Program-made: the position numbers and the translations under genes
Notes under the pieces: model-generated
What the model saw: the letters and a program-made list of their open reading frames with translations, nothing else
Told to the model about the DNA's origin: nothing
Database searches by the model: none
Part shown: piece after piece, positions 36,431 to 45,852 of the stretch
Numbering within the stretch: the first letter of the stretch is position 1
How the letters are laid out: every line of letters starts with the position of its first letter
From: Emcibacter sp.
GTDB lineage: Bacteria > Pseudomonadota > Alphaproteobacteria > Sphingomonadales > Emcibacteraceae
Direction of reading: 5' to 3'
DNA length: 64,000 nucleotides
NCBI GenBank assembly: GCA_021741205.1
Contig: JAIOYI010000001.1
Location: 248,001-312,000 of the forward strand

Positions 36431-37375
36431 ATGACAGACCATCCCATTGCCCTGAAAATTAAGGGGCTGGAAAAAAAATATACGGGACGCCGTGGCGCTC
36501 CAGTTAAGCATGCCCTAAAGGGTATTGATTTATCCATAAAAAAAGGTAGCATTTTTGGGCTTCTCGGGCCTAATGGCGCCGGAAAATCAACCACCATTAA
36601 TATTCTTGGTGGGCTGGTCAGAAAAACGACTGGGTCGGTTAATATTTGGGGTTTTGATATTGATGAAGAACCCCGCAATGCAAAGGCGAGCATCGGAATC
36701 GTACCCCAAGAAGTTTATTTTGACGCCTTTTTTTCACCCCGTGAAATGTTGGAATTGCAAGCGGGATTTTATGGCATTCCCCAATCAGAACGCCGAACTG
36801 ATGAAATTCTAAGGGCGGTAAGCCTGCAAGATCATGCCAACAGTTATACCCGCCATTTGTCGGGCGGTATGAAACGGCGGCTTTTGGTCGCGAAAGCCAT
36901 GGTTCATAACCCTCCCATATTGGTTCTTGATGAACCAACCGCAGGGGTTGATGTGGAACTGCGCCAGAATTTATGGGCTTATGTACGCGAGCTTAATGAA
37001 CAGGGTGTGACCATTGTACTGACCACCCATTATCTGGAAGAGGCCGAAGAATTATGTGACGAAATTGCCATCATTAATCATGGCGAGGTAGTGGCCTGTG
37101 ACAGCACAAAAAACCTGCTCGGCCAAGTGGATGAAAAAATCATTACCATTCGTCCCAAAACCGCCTTATCATCCCTACCCGATAAGTTACAAAAAATAAG
37201 TGCAAAATTAAATGTTACGGGCGAGATCATCATCCAATTCAGCCCAAGCAATTTATCCATTGGTCAAATCCTGCAGATAACACAGGATTGCGCCATTGAA
37301 ATTGCTGATTTATCAACACAGGAAAGTGATCTGGAAGATATATTTCTCCAGCTTACCTCCTCCAATAAGGGTTAA
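36431..37375 (+). CDS. ABC-2-type exporter ATP-binding protein
   Basis: 314 residues from the ATG at 36431 (AAGG about 7 nt upstream). A longer frame from 36206 would run antisense into polA and is unlikely. It has Walker [17 protein letters not shown], signature [10 protein letters not shown], Walker [13 protein letters not shown] and the H-loop [10 protein letters not shown]. The C-terminal 80 residues form the DrrA/CcmA-like accessory part. The family drives export of drugs, lipids or polysaccharides, normally with an ABC-2 permease, but none is adjacent. The next gene is nadB after 8 nt. The partner must lie elsewhere or is lost. Function beyond ATP-driven transport cannot be stated. Confidence 0.88.
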   Translation: MTDHPIALKIKGLEKKYTGRRGAPVKHALKGIDLSIKKGSIFGLLGPNGAGKSTTINILGGLVRKTTGSVNIWGFDIDEEPRNAKASIGIVPQEVYFDAFFSPREMLELQAGFYGIPQSERRTDEILRAVSLQDHANSYTRHLSGGMKRRLLVAKAMVHNPPILVLDEPTAGVDVELRQNLWAYVRELNEQGVTIVLTTHYLEEAEELCDEIAIINHGEVVACDSTKNLLGQVDEKIITIRPKTALSSLPDKLQKISAKLNVTGEIIIQFSPSNLSIGQILQITQDCAIEIADLSTQESDLEDIFLQLTSSNKG

Positions 37376-37383
37376 AAAACCTC

Positions 37384-39015
37384 ATGTCAAAAATCCATGA
37401 CTTTGATGTCTTGATCATCGGAAGCGGAGCAGCGGGTTTGTCGCTTGGCCTGAAACTTGCCGATCAGGCAAAGGTTGCAATCCTGTCCAAAAATAAGCTT
37501 TCCGAAGGTAGCACCTCATGGGCACAGGGCGGCATTGCGGCGGTTCTAGATAACCGTGACACGACCGATTCCCACATTAAAGACACCATGATAGCGGGGG
37601 CTGGTCTATGTCATCTGGACACCGTAACCTTTGTGGTGGAAAATGCCCGAAAATCCATTGATTGGCTCGTCAATCAGGGGGTGTCCTTTACCAAAGAAAG
37701 CAAAGTCAAGAAAGATGTCTTTGTAGACGGGGATTATCATCTGACCAAAGAAGGCGGACATTCTTTCCGAAGAGTTATTCATGCCACCGATGCCACAGGC
37801 CAAGAAGTGCAACAGTCTCTAGAGACCCGTGCAAAAAAACACCCCAATATTACCTTGTTTGAAAATCACATGACGGTTGACCTTATTAGCAACCAAAAAT
37901 CAGACCCCAAAAAGCGCCGCTGTGTAGGTGCCTATGTTTTTGATACAAAACACAATAGAATAGATGTCTTTCGGGCAAAGGCCACGGTTCTTGCCACAGG
38001 TGGGGCAAGTCGGGTGTATCTTTATACCTCTAATCCTGACGGTTCAACGGGAGACGGTATTGCCATGGCGTGGCGGTTTGGCTGCAGGGTTGCCAATATG
38101 GAATTCAACCAATTCCATCCCACATGTCTTTATCACCCAGAAACCAGAACCTTCCTTCTGACCGAGGCCTTGCGCGGCGAAGGAGCCTATTTGCGCCTGC
38201 CGGACGGGGAAAGATTCATGGGCCGTTTTGATGACAGGCTGGAACTTGCCCCCCGTGATATCGTCGCCCGTGCCATTGACCATGAAATGAAAAGACTGGG
38301 GATTGATTGTGTTTATCTGGATATTTCCCACAAGAACAAGAAATTTATCATAGAACATTTTCCAACCATTTATAACCGCTGTTTGTCGCTCGGCTATGAC
38401 TTAACCAAGCAACCCATTCCTGTGGTTCCTGCCGCCCATTATACCTGCGGCGGCGTTATGGCCAACAATTCAGGACAAACCGACATTTCAAATCTTTATG
38501 CCATCGGCGAAGTGGCTCATACAGGCCTTCACGGCGCCAACAGAATGGCAAGCAACAGTCTTTTGGAATGCCTGGTCTATGCCGATGCGGCGGCAAAAAA
38601 TATTTTATCCCACCTGAAGAAAGAAAAATTATTTGACAAGATAAAACCTTGGGATGAAAGTCGGGTCATGGACAGTGACGAAGATGTTGTTGTTGCCCAT
38701 AACTGGAGCGAGCTGCGTCATTTTATGTGGGACTATGTGGGTATTGTCCGCACCACCCGAAGATTGGAACGTGCCGCCCGTAGGGTGCATATGCTCGCCA
38801 GTGAGATTCGCGAATATTACAGCAATTTTCGGGTAACGCCCGATCTTCTGGAACTTCGCAATTTGGTTGAGGTTGCGGATCTTATCATCCGTTCCGCCCT
38901 GTCACGCACGGAAAGTCGGGGGCTGCATTATATGTTGGACTATCCCGATACTGACCCCTTAATGGAGGGGCGGGACACCATTTTAAAGCCGCCTAGAATG
39001 CCGTCAGATAAATAG
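37384..39015 (+). CDS. nadB: L-aspartate oxidase
   Basis: 543 residues. This FAD enzyme oxidises L-aspartate to iminoaspartate in de novo NAD synthesis. The FAD motif [19 protein letters not shown] is at 8-26, and the flavoprotein signatures [34 protein letters not shown] and [19 protein letters not shown] follow. The helical C-terminal domain is present ([20 protein letters not shown]). The [13 protein letters not shown] segment separates it from succinate dehydrogenase A-type relatives. It follows the ABC ATPase gene by 8 nt and is probably co-transcribed. nadA and nadC are not in the window, an unusual split from the common nadABC grouping. Confidence 0.94.
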   Translation: MSKIHDFDVLIIGSGAAGLSLGLKLADQAKVAILSKNKLSEGSTSWAQGGIAAVLDNRDTTDSHIKDTMIAGAGLCHLDTVTFVVENARKSIDWLVNQGVSFTKESKVKKDVFVDGDYHLTKEGGHSFRRVIHATDATGQEVQQSLETRAKKHPNITLFENHMTVDLISNQKSDPKKRRCVGAYVFDTKHNRIDVFRAKATVLATGGASRVYLYTSNPDGSTGDGIAMAWRFGCRVANMEFNQFHPTCLYHPETRTFLLTEALRGEGAYLRLPDGERFMGRFDDRLELAPRDIVARAIDHEMKRLGIDCVYLDISHKNKKFIIEHFPTIYNRCLSLGYDLTKQPIPVVPAAHYTCGGVMANNSGQTDISNLYAIGEVAHTGLHGANRMASNSLLECLVYADAAAKNILSHLKKEKLFDKIKPWDESRVMDSDEDVVVAHNWSELRHFMWDYVGIVRTTRRLERAARRVHMLASEIREYYSNFRVTPDLLELRNLVEVADLIIRSALSRTESRGLHYMLDYPDTDPLMEGRDTILKPPRMPSDK

Positions 39016-39121
39016 AAAAAAGACCTTAAGAATTGCGGGTTTATTTGCCACAATTTTACCTTATTTCCTTCTTACTTCTGCCGTAATCATTCCCTATTAT
39101 CCATAATTGCTAAATCCCTCT

Positions 39122-39196
39122 TAGCCAGTTATCGGGAATATTCTATACAACCTCTTCCACCCCGTATAATTTCTGATGACTGGCTATTCTTTTTTT
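39122..39196 (+). terminator. Long-loop terminator after nadB
   Basis: TAGCCAGTTATC (39122-39133) pairs with GATGACTGGCTA (39175-39186) over 12 bp with one G-T wobble, around a 41-nt loop. TTC and seven T (39190-39196) follow. It lies about 107 nt after the nadB stop and ends about 50 nt before the next gene. Confidence 0.65.
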
Positions 39197-39245
39197 CTTC
39201 TGCTAAGCTTTATGAAATGACATTATTCGCTTGGAGAGAAAAATC

Positions 39246-39929
39246 ATGAAATTATATGAACTCGTTGGTAAAGATAAAACCCAAGGTTTTAGCCCTTATG
39301 TATGGCGTATTCGTATGGCCTTGGCTCATAAAGGGCTTCCCGTGGAAATGGTGCCCTTAAATTTCACAGAAATACCCCATATCGAGGGCACGGACTCCAA
39401 AACCGTACCCGTACTTGATGATCAAGGAAAAATCATTGGTGACAGCTGGGATATCGCCTGTTATCTTGAAGAAAATTATACGAACAGCCCCTCCCTTTTT
39501 GGGGGTGAGACGGGTAAAGCCTATGCCAATTTCTTTAATTTTGTGACATTTTATAACCTTATCGTACCGCTTTTTCAGACATTGATCTATGATATTTATG
39601 AAGGCTTGGATGAAAAGGATCAAGACTATTTCAGAACATCCCGAGAGGCAAGACTGGGCAAAAGCTTAGAAGAGGCCCACGAACATCAAGCAGAATCTCT
39701 GATCAATTTCCAAAAACAGCTATGGCCCTATAACACCACATTAAAGAGCCAAGATTTTCTATCCGGTGAAAACCCCGCTTATGTGGATTATATCTTGTAT
39801 GGCCTGTTTCAATGGTCCAAGGGGGTGAGTAAAATTCAACTGCTTTCTGAAAAAGACCCGCTTTATCAATGGAGGGCCCGTATGGATGACCTCTATGATG
39901 GGCTAGGCAAAGTTATCCGTCAAAAATAA
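39246..39929 (+). CDS. Glutathione S-transferase family protein, LigE/beta-etherase-like
   Basis: 227 residues from the ATG at 39246; GGAGAG just upstream rules out the earlier TTG. The N-terminal thioredoxin fold reads MKLYELVGKDKTQGFSPYVW, then IRMALAHKGLPVEMVPLNF and TVPVLDDQGKIIGDSWDIACYLE. An all-helical C-terminal domain follows. FSPYVWRIRMALAHKGL is the hallmark of the LigE/LigP beta-etherase branch, whose characterised members cleave aryl-ether bonds in lignin dimers with glutathione. Most homologues in non-degraders are uncharacterised, so a general glutathione-dependent role is equally likely. It is transcribed alone between two terminated units and htpG. Confidence 0.85.
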   Translation: MKLYELVGKDKTQGFSPYVWRIRMALAHKGLPVEMVPLNFTEIPHIEGTDSKTVPVLDDQGKIIGDSWDIACYLEENYTNSPSLFGGETGKAYANFFNFVTFYNLIVPLFQTLIYDIYEGLDEKDQDYFRTSREARLGKSLEEAHEHQAESLINFQKQLWPYNTTLKSQDFLSGENPAYVDYILYGLFQWSKGVSKIQLLSEKDPLYQWRARMDDLYDGLGKVIRQK

Positions 39930-39974
39930 GAAGCAAAATTTTCGCACTTTTTATGGCTAATTTTGTATTTTACC

Positions 39975-40002
39975 CTTGAATTTCTTATGCTTTATTCCAT
40001 AT
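39975..40002 (+). promoter_or_regulatory. Probable heat-shock (sigma-32) promoter of htpG
   Basis: CTTGAAT at 39975-39981 and TTCCATAT at 39995-40002 are separated by 13 nt. The RpoH consensus is CTTGAA and CCATNT with similar spacing. It lies about 41 nt before the htpG ATG, a natural distance for the chaperone's heat-shock control. Confidence 0.6.
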
Positions 40003-40042
40003 CTGATAAGCATTCAGAAATAAACGAGTAAGGTATTAAAAC

Positions 40043-41956
40043 ATGACAACAGACACAAAAACCAATCCTGATAAGGTTGAAAAACACGGCTTTCAGGCCG
40101 AGGTCTCAAGACTTTTACATATGATGGTCCATTCGGTTTATTCCGAACGTGAAATTTTCTTGCGGGAATTAATTTCAAACGCTTCGGATGCCTGTGACAA
40201 ATTGCGCTATGAATCCTTAACCAATCCCGATCTGATCAAGGATGATACAGAATTTAAAATTACCATTAGCCTTGATAAGGAAAAAAACACGCTCACCCTT
40301 TCCGATAATGGTATTGGCATGAACCATGATGATCTTATGTCTCATCTTGGCACCATTGCCCGTTCTGGCACCTCTGCCTTTATGGAAAGCATGGCAAAAA
40401 ACAGCAAAGATGACGATAAAAAAGCGATCAATATGATCGGCCAATTTGGGGTTGGTTTTTATTCGGTCTTTATGGTGTCCGACAAAGTAGAAGTGATCAG
40501 CCGAAAAGCAGGCGAAACAGAAAGCTGGTCTTGGACATCTGATGGTCTTGGGGAATATAGCCTTGCCCCTGCCAATAAGAAAACCCGTGGGACAGACATT
40601 GTTATTCACATCAAGGAAGATGCCGCAGAATTCTTGGATGATTACCGTATTCGCAGCATCATTAAGGCCTATTCCAATCATATCGCCATTCCGATTACCC
40701 TAATCTTCACACAAGAAGACGAAGAAAAATCCGAGAAAATTAACGAAGCCACCGCCCTTTGGATCAGATCAAAATCCGACATCACCGAAGATGAATATAA
40801 GGAATTTTACCATCATGTGAGCCATGCTATGGATGATCCATGGCTCACCATTCATTACCGAGCCGAAGGGGTCATTGAATATTCTGTGCTGATGTATGTG
40901 CCAAGTCAGCCGCCTATGGATTTGTTTGATCCTGCCCGCAAAACCCGCACTAAACTTTATGTGAAAAGGGTCTTTATCACTGACGACTGCGAAGATCTGA
41001 TTCCAAGCTACTTACGCTTTATGCGGGGTATTGTGGACAGCGAGGATTTGCCCCTGAATATCAGTCGGGAAATGCTGCAAAATAATCCCGTGATGAATAA
41101 AATTCGCACGGCCGTGACCAAAAAAATTCTGGCCGAGCTTGAGAAAAAGGCCAAGGAAGATCCTGATTCCTATGCTGCTTTTTGGAAATCATTCGGTGCG
41201 GTACTTAAAGAAGGTATTTACGAGGATTTCTCACGCCGTGACGAACTTTTGAAACTTGCTCGTTTTGAAACAACTGGCGTAGAAGGTCTGCAAAGTCTTG
41301 ATGATTACATCAGCCGCATGAAAGAAGGCCAAGAAAATATCTATTATATCACAGGCGATAATATAAAGGTTGCCAAACGCTCTCCCCAATTGGAAGGTTT
41401 TAAAGCCAAGGGAATCGAGGTTCTGTTCCTCACCGATGCGGTGGATGATTTCTGGCTGCAAATGGTGCCGTCATACGGGGATAAGAAATTTAAATCTGTG
41501 ACCCGTGGAACCGCCGATCTTGATGAAAAGGCCGATGATGCCGACAAGAAGGAGAAAGACGACAAAAAGAAAACCCCCGCCATGGAGGCCCTTATTGGGG
41601 TTTTAAAAACAAATCTTGAAGGGGCGGTCAAAGATGTGCGCCTGTCTCACCGCCTTACCGATAGTGCCGTCTGTCTTGTGGCCGATGAAGGGGATATGGA
41701 TATTCATCTGCAACGTATTTTACAACAACATCAACAATTGGATCAGTCAACGCTTCGGGTTTTGGAAATCAATGCGGATCACGCCCTGATTAAAACTATT
41801 GCTGAGGCGGCCATGAAAGATGGTTCTATTGATGCCCTAAAGGATGCCTCAAGCCTTCTGTTGGATCAGGCCCGCATTATGGAGGGTGAATTACCAGAAG
41901 ACCCCGTGGCTTTTGCGGGACGGTTGTCTAAAATGATGACCAGTGGGTTAAAATAA
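40043..41956 (+). CDS. htpG: Hsp90-family chaperone HtpG
   Basis: 637 residues, a cytosolic ATP-dependent dimeric chaperone. The N-terminal GHKL ATPase has LRELISNASDACDKLRYESL, LSDNGIGMN, and GQFGVGFYSVFMVSDKVEV. The middle domain has SEDLPLNISREMLQNN with the catalytic Arg loop region, and the C-terminal dimerisation domain has RLTDSAVCLVADEGDMD and LEINADHALI. A charged stretch (DEKADDADKKEKDDKKK) lies near 500-515, an acidic/lysine-rich linker. AAGG precedes the ATG. A heat-shock type promoter lies upstream. The next gene starts 36 nt after its stop and may share the transcript. Confidence 0.97.
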   Translation: MTTDTKTNPDKVEKHGFQAEVSRLLHMMVHSVYSEREIFLRELISNASDACDKLRYESLTNPDLIKDDTEFKITISLDKEKNTLTLSDNGIGMNHDDLMSHLGTIARSGTSAFMESMAKNSKDDDKKAINMIGQFGVGFYSVFMVSDKVEVISRKAGETESWSWTSDGLGEYSLAPANKKTRGTDIVIHIKEDAAEFLDDYRIRSIIKAYSNHIAIPITLIFTQEDEEKSEKINEATALWIRSKSDITEDEYKEFYHHVSHAMDDPWLTIHYRAEGVIEYSVLMYVPSQPPMDLFDPARKTRTKLYVKRVFITDDCEDLIPSYLRFMRGIVDSEDLPLNISREMLQNNPVMNKIRTAVTKKILAELEKKAKEDPDSYAAFWKSFGAVLKEGIYEDFSRRDELLKLARFETTGVEGLQSLDDYISRMKEGQENIYYITGDNIKVAKRSPQLEGFKAKGIEVLFLTDAVDDFWLQMVPSYGDKKFKSVTRGTADLDEKADDADKKEKDDKKKTPAMEALIGVLKTNLEGAVKDVRLSHRLTDSAVCLVADEGDMDIHLQRILQQHQQLDQSTLRVLEINADHALIKTIAEAAMKDGSIDALKDASSLLLDQARIMEGELPEDPVAFAGRLSKMMTSGLK

Positions 41957-41978
41957 TTTAGACCGCTACCATAAATTA

Positions 41979-42037
41979 AGGAATTGCTTCCTGTGATAAG
42001 ACGTAAATTTACCGTAAACCACTCTATCACAGGAAGC
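41979..42037 (+). promoter_or_regulatory. Alternative hairpins over the start of the gene after htpG
   Basis: GCTTCCTGTGATA (41986-41998) is an exact 13-base complement of TATCACAGGAAGC (42025-42037). The GTG start codon (41993-41995) lies inside this stem. GCTTCCT's TTCCT (41988-41992) can instead pair with AGGAA at 41979-41983, which is the ribosome site. The two pairings exclude each other, the usual layout of an RNA switch at a translation start. No sensing ligand is implied. Confidence 0.6.
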
Positions 42038-42856
42038 TATAGCTTTTTCATTCATCATCTGCCCCATTTTTTTCGTCTGATTTATGGGCCGCTTATCGGC
42101 TGGGTCGTCACAAAAGTTATGGCGGAGATCATGCTCCATCGCTATAATATTCAGATTAACAGTAGCTATATCATACCTCTCTTTACCTCGGCCTTTGCCA
42201 TTGTTTGGTATCGCCAATTTCTTCTTGGCACCCAATTTGCGAGCTATCGACTGCTCCTGAAAAAAGGCTTCAGTGATCAGCCTTTTGACTGGAATAGACT
42301 TTGGCGAACGGGTGTGCGGATCATTGCCATATCCATGGCACTCTTGGTGCCAACCCTTATAATTTCAATCAGTATGATGCTCTATTATCAAAGCAAGGGG
42401 ATTTTTATTTCAGAGCATACCATTCAGGAACTTGCCATAAAAAGTACCTTTGTGGTGATGCTGATTTTTTCACCGATTTTTGTGCGCCTATCACTTTATA
42501 CGGCGGGCTTTGCCTTGGGACGCACCTCCTTAAGTTTTATGGATATATGGCGCAGAACCCGTGGCTATACCGTAACCCTTTGGTGGGTGGCTTTACGGGG
42601 CTTTTTACCCTTAAGTATTTATAGCTATATCATAACCCAGCTGCTTGAAAAATTGGCGGGTAGAATATCTGCTCACTATATTATCTCCACAATTTTCATT
42701 GAAACATTAGCGGGATTTTTAACCTTTATGATGCTTGCCGTTGTGGTTGCCGCCAATGCTGAAGCCTTTCGTGTGCTTGTCGGGGTAAGAAGTGATGACC
42801 GCTCCCACAAGGACACGACACATCCTTCATCCCATAAAAAAAGCCGGACACTATGA
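41993..42856 (+). CDS. Uncharacterised multi-TM membrane protein
   Basis: 287 residues from the GTG at 41993, chosen because AAGGAA lies 9 nt upstream; a TTG at 41984 would directly abut that site. It has six or so hydrophobic segments, for example LIYGPLIGWVVTKVMAEIML, IIAISMALLVPTLIISISM, FVVMLIFSPIFVRLSLYTAGF and AGFLTFMMLAVVVAANAEAF. The C-terminus is charged (RSDDRSHKDTTHPSSHKK). I recognise no family and no catalytic motif. It follows htpG by 36 nt on the same strand, so it may be heat-shock co-expressed. A strong inverted repeat covers its start. A bidirectional terminator overlaps its end. Confidence 0.8.
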   Translation: MIRRKFTVNHSITGSYSFFIHHLPHFFRLIYGPLIGWVVTKVMAEIMLHRYNIQINSSYIIPLFTSAFAIVWYRQFLLGTQFASYRLLLKKGFSDQPFDWNRLWRTGVRIIAISMALLVPTLIISISMMLYYQSKGIFISEHTIQELAIKSTFVVMLIFSPIFVRLSLYTAGFALGRTSLSFMDIWRRTRGYTVTLWWVALRGFLPLSIYSYIITQLLEKLAGRISAHYIISTIFIETLAGFLTFMMLAVVVAANAEAFRVLVGVRSDDRSHKDTTHPSSHKKSRTL

Positions 42857-42871
42857 TCCAGCTTTTCTTTT
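42839..42871. terminator. Bidirectional terminator between the membrane gene and acnA
   Basis: AAAAGCCGGA (42839-42848) pairs with TCCAGCTTTT (42857-42866) with one mismatch and an 8-nt loop containing the stop codon of the plus-strand gene. CTTTT follows on the plus strand, and a run of T on the minus strand lies 22-52 nt after the acnA stop. Confidence 0.85.
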
Positions 42872-42887
42872 GTAATGTGATTATATT

Positions 42888-45578
42888 TTATTCTGCCGCA
42901 AGATTCCGAAGCACATAATGTAGAATTCCGCCATTGGCGTAATATTCAACCTCGTTTGCGGTATCAATACGACAAAGCACAGTGATATCCTTTGTCTTGC
43001 CGTCTGCATAAGTAATTTTTACAGCTACATCCTGACGGGGGGTGATGCCCTTTGCAATGCCTGTAATGTCAAAAATCTCTGTTCCCACAAGGCCAAGGGT
43101 ATCGCGCGTTTCACCGTCCCTGAATTGTAACGGTAATACCCCCATTCCCACAAGGTTAGAGCGATGAATACGCTCAAAACTTTCCACCAGAACCGCCTTA
43201 ACACCCAAAAGATTGGTGCCCTTCGCCGCCCAGTCACGGCTTGATCCCGTGCCATATTCCTTGCCGCCCACAACCACAAGTACACGACCCTCCTGTTGAT
43301 AGCGCATAGCAGCATCATAAATGCTGATCACCTCACCCGATGGATAATGGGTGGTCAGACCGCCCTCTGTTCCGGGTGCCATAAGATTACGCAGACGAAT
43401 ATTGGCAAAAGTTCCCCGCATCATCACCTCGTGATTACCGCGGCGGGAACCATAGCTGTTGAAATCCTGACGGGCAATGCCATTGTCCTGCAAATATTTG
43501 CCTGCTGGGCTGTCGGCCTTAATGGCGCCTGCAGGCGAGATATGATCCGTCGTTATGCTGTCGCCTAGCAGAGCAAGCAGACGAGCCGCTTTAATGTCAG
43601 CGAATCCCCCCACATTGGTTTTGCTCATACCCTGAAAATATGGCGGATGCTGAATATAGGTGGATTTAGCATCCCAAGCATAGGTTTCTCCTTCGGCAAC
43701 CTTAATATTCTGCCACTGTTTTGTACCGTCAAACACATTTTTATAACGATCAATAAACATTTCCCGCGTAAGGCAAGCGGCAATCACGTCTGAGATTTCC
43801 TTATTGGTGGGCCAGATATCTTTCAAATAAACATCCTTGCCATTTTTATCCTGTCCCAAAACACCATTTGCCACGTCTACCATCATGGAACCCGCAATAG
43901 CATAGGCCACCACCAAGGGCGGTGAGGCCAGATAATTTGCCTTCACATCCTGTGAAATGCGGCCTTCAAAATTGCGGTTACCGGACAATACCGAGGCACA
44001 AAGCATATCATTGCTGTTGATTGTTTTTGATATGGGTGCGGCAAGGGGACCTGAATTTCCGATACAGGTGGTGCAGCCATAACCCACCACATTAAAGCCC
44101 AAAGCGTTCAGATGATCCTGAAGTCCCGCCTTTTCAAGATAATCGGTAACCACTTGTGAACCAGGGGCAAGAGAGGCCTTAACCCATGGTTTCTTGGTTA
44201 ATCCCAATTCATGCGCCTTTTTCGCCACAAGACCCGCCGCCACAAGTACACCTGGGTTTGAGGTATTGGTGCAGGAAGTAATGGCCGCAATCACAACATC
44301 ACCGTGGCGGATACCATGATCTGTGCCTTCTACGGCAAAATTCTTACCCTTTTCACTGGCTTTCCCGAAACTTTCCATAACCTTGTCAAAGCCCTTGGCA
44401 GCTTCTTTTAGGGCAACCCGATCTTGGGGGCGTTTAGGGCCAGAAAGATTAGCCTCAACCGTTGAAATATCGAGCTCAAGACCGCTACTATAGACAGCTT
44501 CTGGCGAATCTTTGCCCCGCCACATGCCCTGTTCCTTGGCATAGGCCTCAACAAGGGCAATATTGTCTTCTGTTCGACCCGTGAGACGCAAAAATTCCAA
44601 TGTCTGGCCAGAAATGGGGAAAAATCCGCAAGTGGCGCCGTATTCGGGTGCCATATTGGCAATAGTTGCCTGATCAGCAAGGGTTAATTCATCCAAAGCA
44701 CTACCATAAAATTCAACAAATTTACCCACAACCCCATGTTTGCGCAGCATTTCCACTATACGTAAAACCAAATCCGTTGCGGTAATACCCTCTTTTAATT
44801 TACCGTTTAATTTAAAGCCGACCACTTCAGGGATCAGCATGGAAACGGGCTGTCCCAGCATGGCGGCCTCGGCCTCGATACCACCGACACCCCAACCAAG
44901 CACCGCAAGACCGTTAATCATCGTCGTATGAGAATCAGTTCCCACACAAGTATCAGGATAAGCAACCGTGCGTCCCGCAATGTCAGACGTCCAGACGGTT
45001 TTTGCCAAATATTCCAGATTTACCTGATGGCATATTCCCGTTCCAGGCGGAACGGCGGAAAAATTATCAAAGCTGCCCTGTCCCCATTTTAGAAATTGAT
45101 AGCGTTCCGCATTACGTTCCATTTCCAAATCAACATTTTCTTGCAAAGCGGACATGGTTCCCGCCTTATCCACCATAACAGAATGGTCAATCACAAGATC
45201 CACAGGACTTAAAGGATTAATTTTTTGCGGATCGCCGCCCATATCCTTCATGGCATTACGCATGGCCGCCAAATCAACTACCGCCGGAACACCCGTAAAA
45301 TCCTGCATAAGAACACGGGCTGGACGATATTGAATTTCCCGCACGTCACGCCCTAAATTTTTCTGCCAATCCACTATGGCCTGAACGTCATCTGTGGAAA
45401 CCGTAATGCCGTCCTCAAACCGCAACAAATTTTCAAGCAATACTTTTATGGTATAGGGCAGACGGGATATATCACCCAATTTTTCTGATGCTGCCTTAAG
45501 GGAATAATAGTCATATTCCTTTCCCTTTACCTTTAATGTACGACGGGTGTTTAACGTATCTTGACCAACAGTTGCCAC
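42888..45578 (-). CDS. acnA: Aconitate hydratase A
   Basis: 896 residues. This cytosolic [4Fe-4S] enzyme of the citric acid cycle converts citrate to isocitrate. Cluster ligands are in [15 protein letters not shown] and [14 protein letters not shown]. The substrate motifs are [20 protein letters not shown] and [19 protein letters not shown], with [13 protein letters not shown] in the swivel domain. The N-terminal [20 protein letters not shown] is typical of the AcnA/IRP type. The start is GTG at 45578 with AAGGAG 8 nt upstream. A 16-codon ORF lies 31 nt upstream. It may be monocistronic. Length is normal for AcnA (about 890-900). Confidence 0.97.
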   Translation of the reverse strand: MATVGQDTLNTRRTLKVKGKEYDYYSLKAASEKLGDISRLPYTIKVLLENLLRFEDGITVSTDDVQAIVDWQKNLGRDVREIQYRPARVLMQDFTGVPAVVDLAAMRNAMKDMGGDPQKINPLSPVDLVIDHSVMVDKAGTMSALQENVDLEMERNAERYQFLKWGQGSFDNFSAVPPGTGICHQVNLEYLAKTVWTSDIAGRTVAYPDTCVGTDSHTTMINGLAVLGWGVGGIEAEAAMLGQPVSMLIPEVVGFKLNGKLKEGITATDLVLRIVEMLRKHGVVGKFVEFYGSALDELTLADQATIANMAPEYGATCGFFPISGQTLEFLRLTGRTEDNIALVEAYAKEQGMWRGKDSPEAVYSSGLELDISTVEANLSGPKRPQDRVALKEAAKGFDKVMESFGKASEKGKNFAVEGTDHGIRHGDVVIAAITSCTNTSNPGVLVAAGLVAKKAHELGLTKKPWVKASLAPGSQVVTDYLEKAGLQDHLNALGFNVVGYGCTTCIGNSGPLAAPISKTINSNDMLCASVLSGNRNFEGRISQDVKANYLASPPLVVAYAIAGSMMVDVANGVLGQDKNGKDVYLKDIWPTNKEISDVIAACLTREMFIDRYKNVFDGTKQWQNIKVAEGETYAWDAKSTYIQHPPYFQGMSKTNVGGFADIKAARLLALLGDSITTDHISPAGAIKADSPAGKYLQDNGIARQDFNSYGSRRGNHEVMMRGTFANIRLRNLMAPGTEGGLTTHYPSGEVISIYDAAMRYQQEGRVLVVVGGKEYGTGSSRDWAAKGTNLLGVKAVLVESFERIHRSNLVGMGVLPLQFRDGETRDTLGLVGTEIFDITGIAKGITPRQDVAVKITYADGKTKDITVLCRIDTANEVEYYANGGILHYVLRNLAAE

Positions 45579-45609
45579 GGGCTTCTCCTTAATGGGTATG
45601 AATGCTGAA

Positions 45610-45660
45610 CTATCTAGCTGCTTTTTGCACTAAAATGCGAAAACTCTCAAGTAAAAACAT
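45610..45660 (-). CDS. 16-residue upstream ORF before acnA
   Basis: The frame [16 protein letters not shown] ends in TAG. GGAGG stands 7 nt before its ATG (GGAGGAGACGAC), a stronger ribosome site than that of many full genes here. The stop lies 31 nt before the acnA GTG. It is too short for a normal gene track and resembles a leader peptide that could tie acnA translation to its own. It has no repeated codon of a single amino acid, so classic attenuation is unlikely. Whether it is translated is unknown. Confidence 0.5.
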   Translation of the reverse strand: MFLLESFRILVQKAAR

Positions 45661-45852
45661 GTCGTCTCCTCCAGTTTATCCCTATTACGTCCCATAAATG
45701 TTTCAAATACCCCATCTGATTATATTCGGTTATTAGATAATAAGAATTTATTAATACTATAAGTATATATATTAAATTAATAACAACTATGACGTGTTAT
45801 ACTGGTGTAGAATAATAAATAATTTTTATAATTTAACCGATTAGGCAAACCA

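Noticed and set aside
41991-42031. TGTGATA...TATCACA as a CRP/FNR-type operator
   Set aside because: The half sites are 26 nt apart, not the 6 or so needed. The pairing makes more sense as an RNA stem over the start codon.
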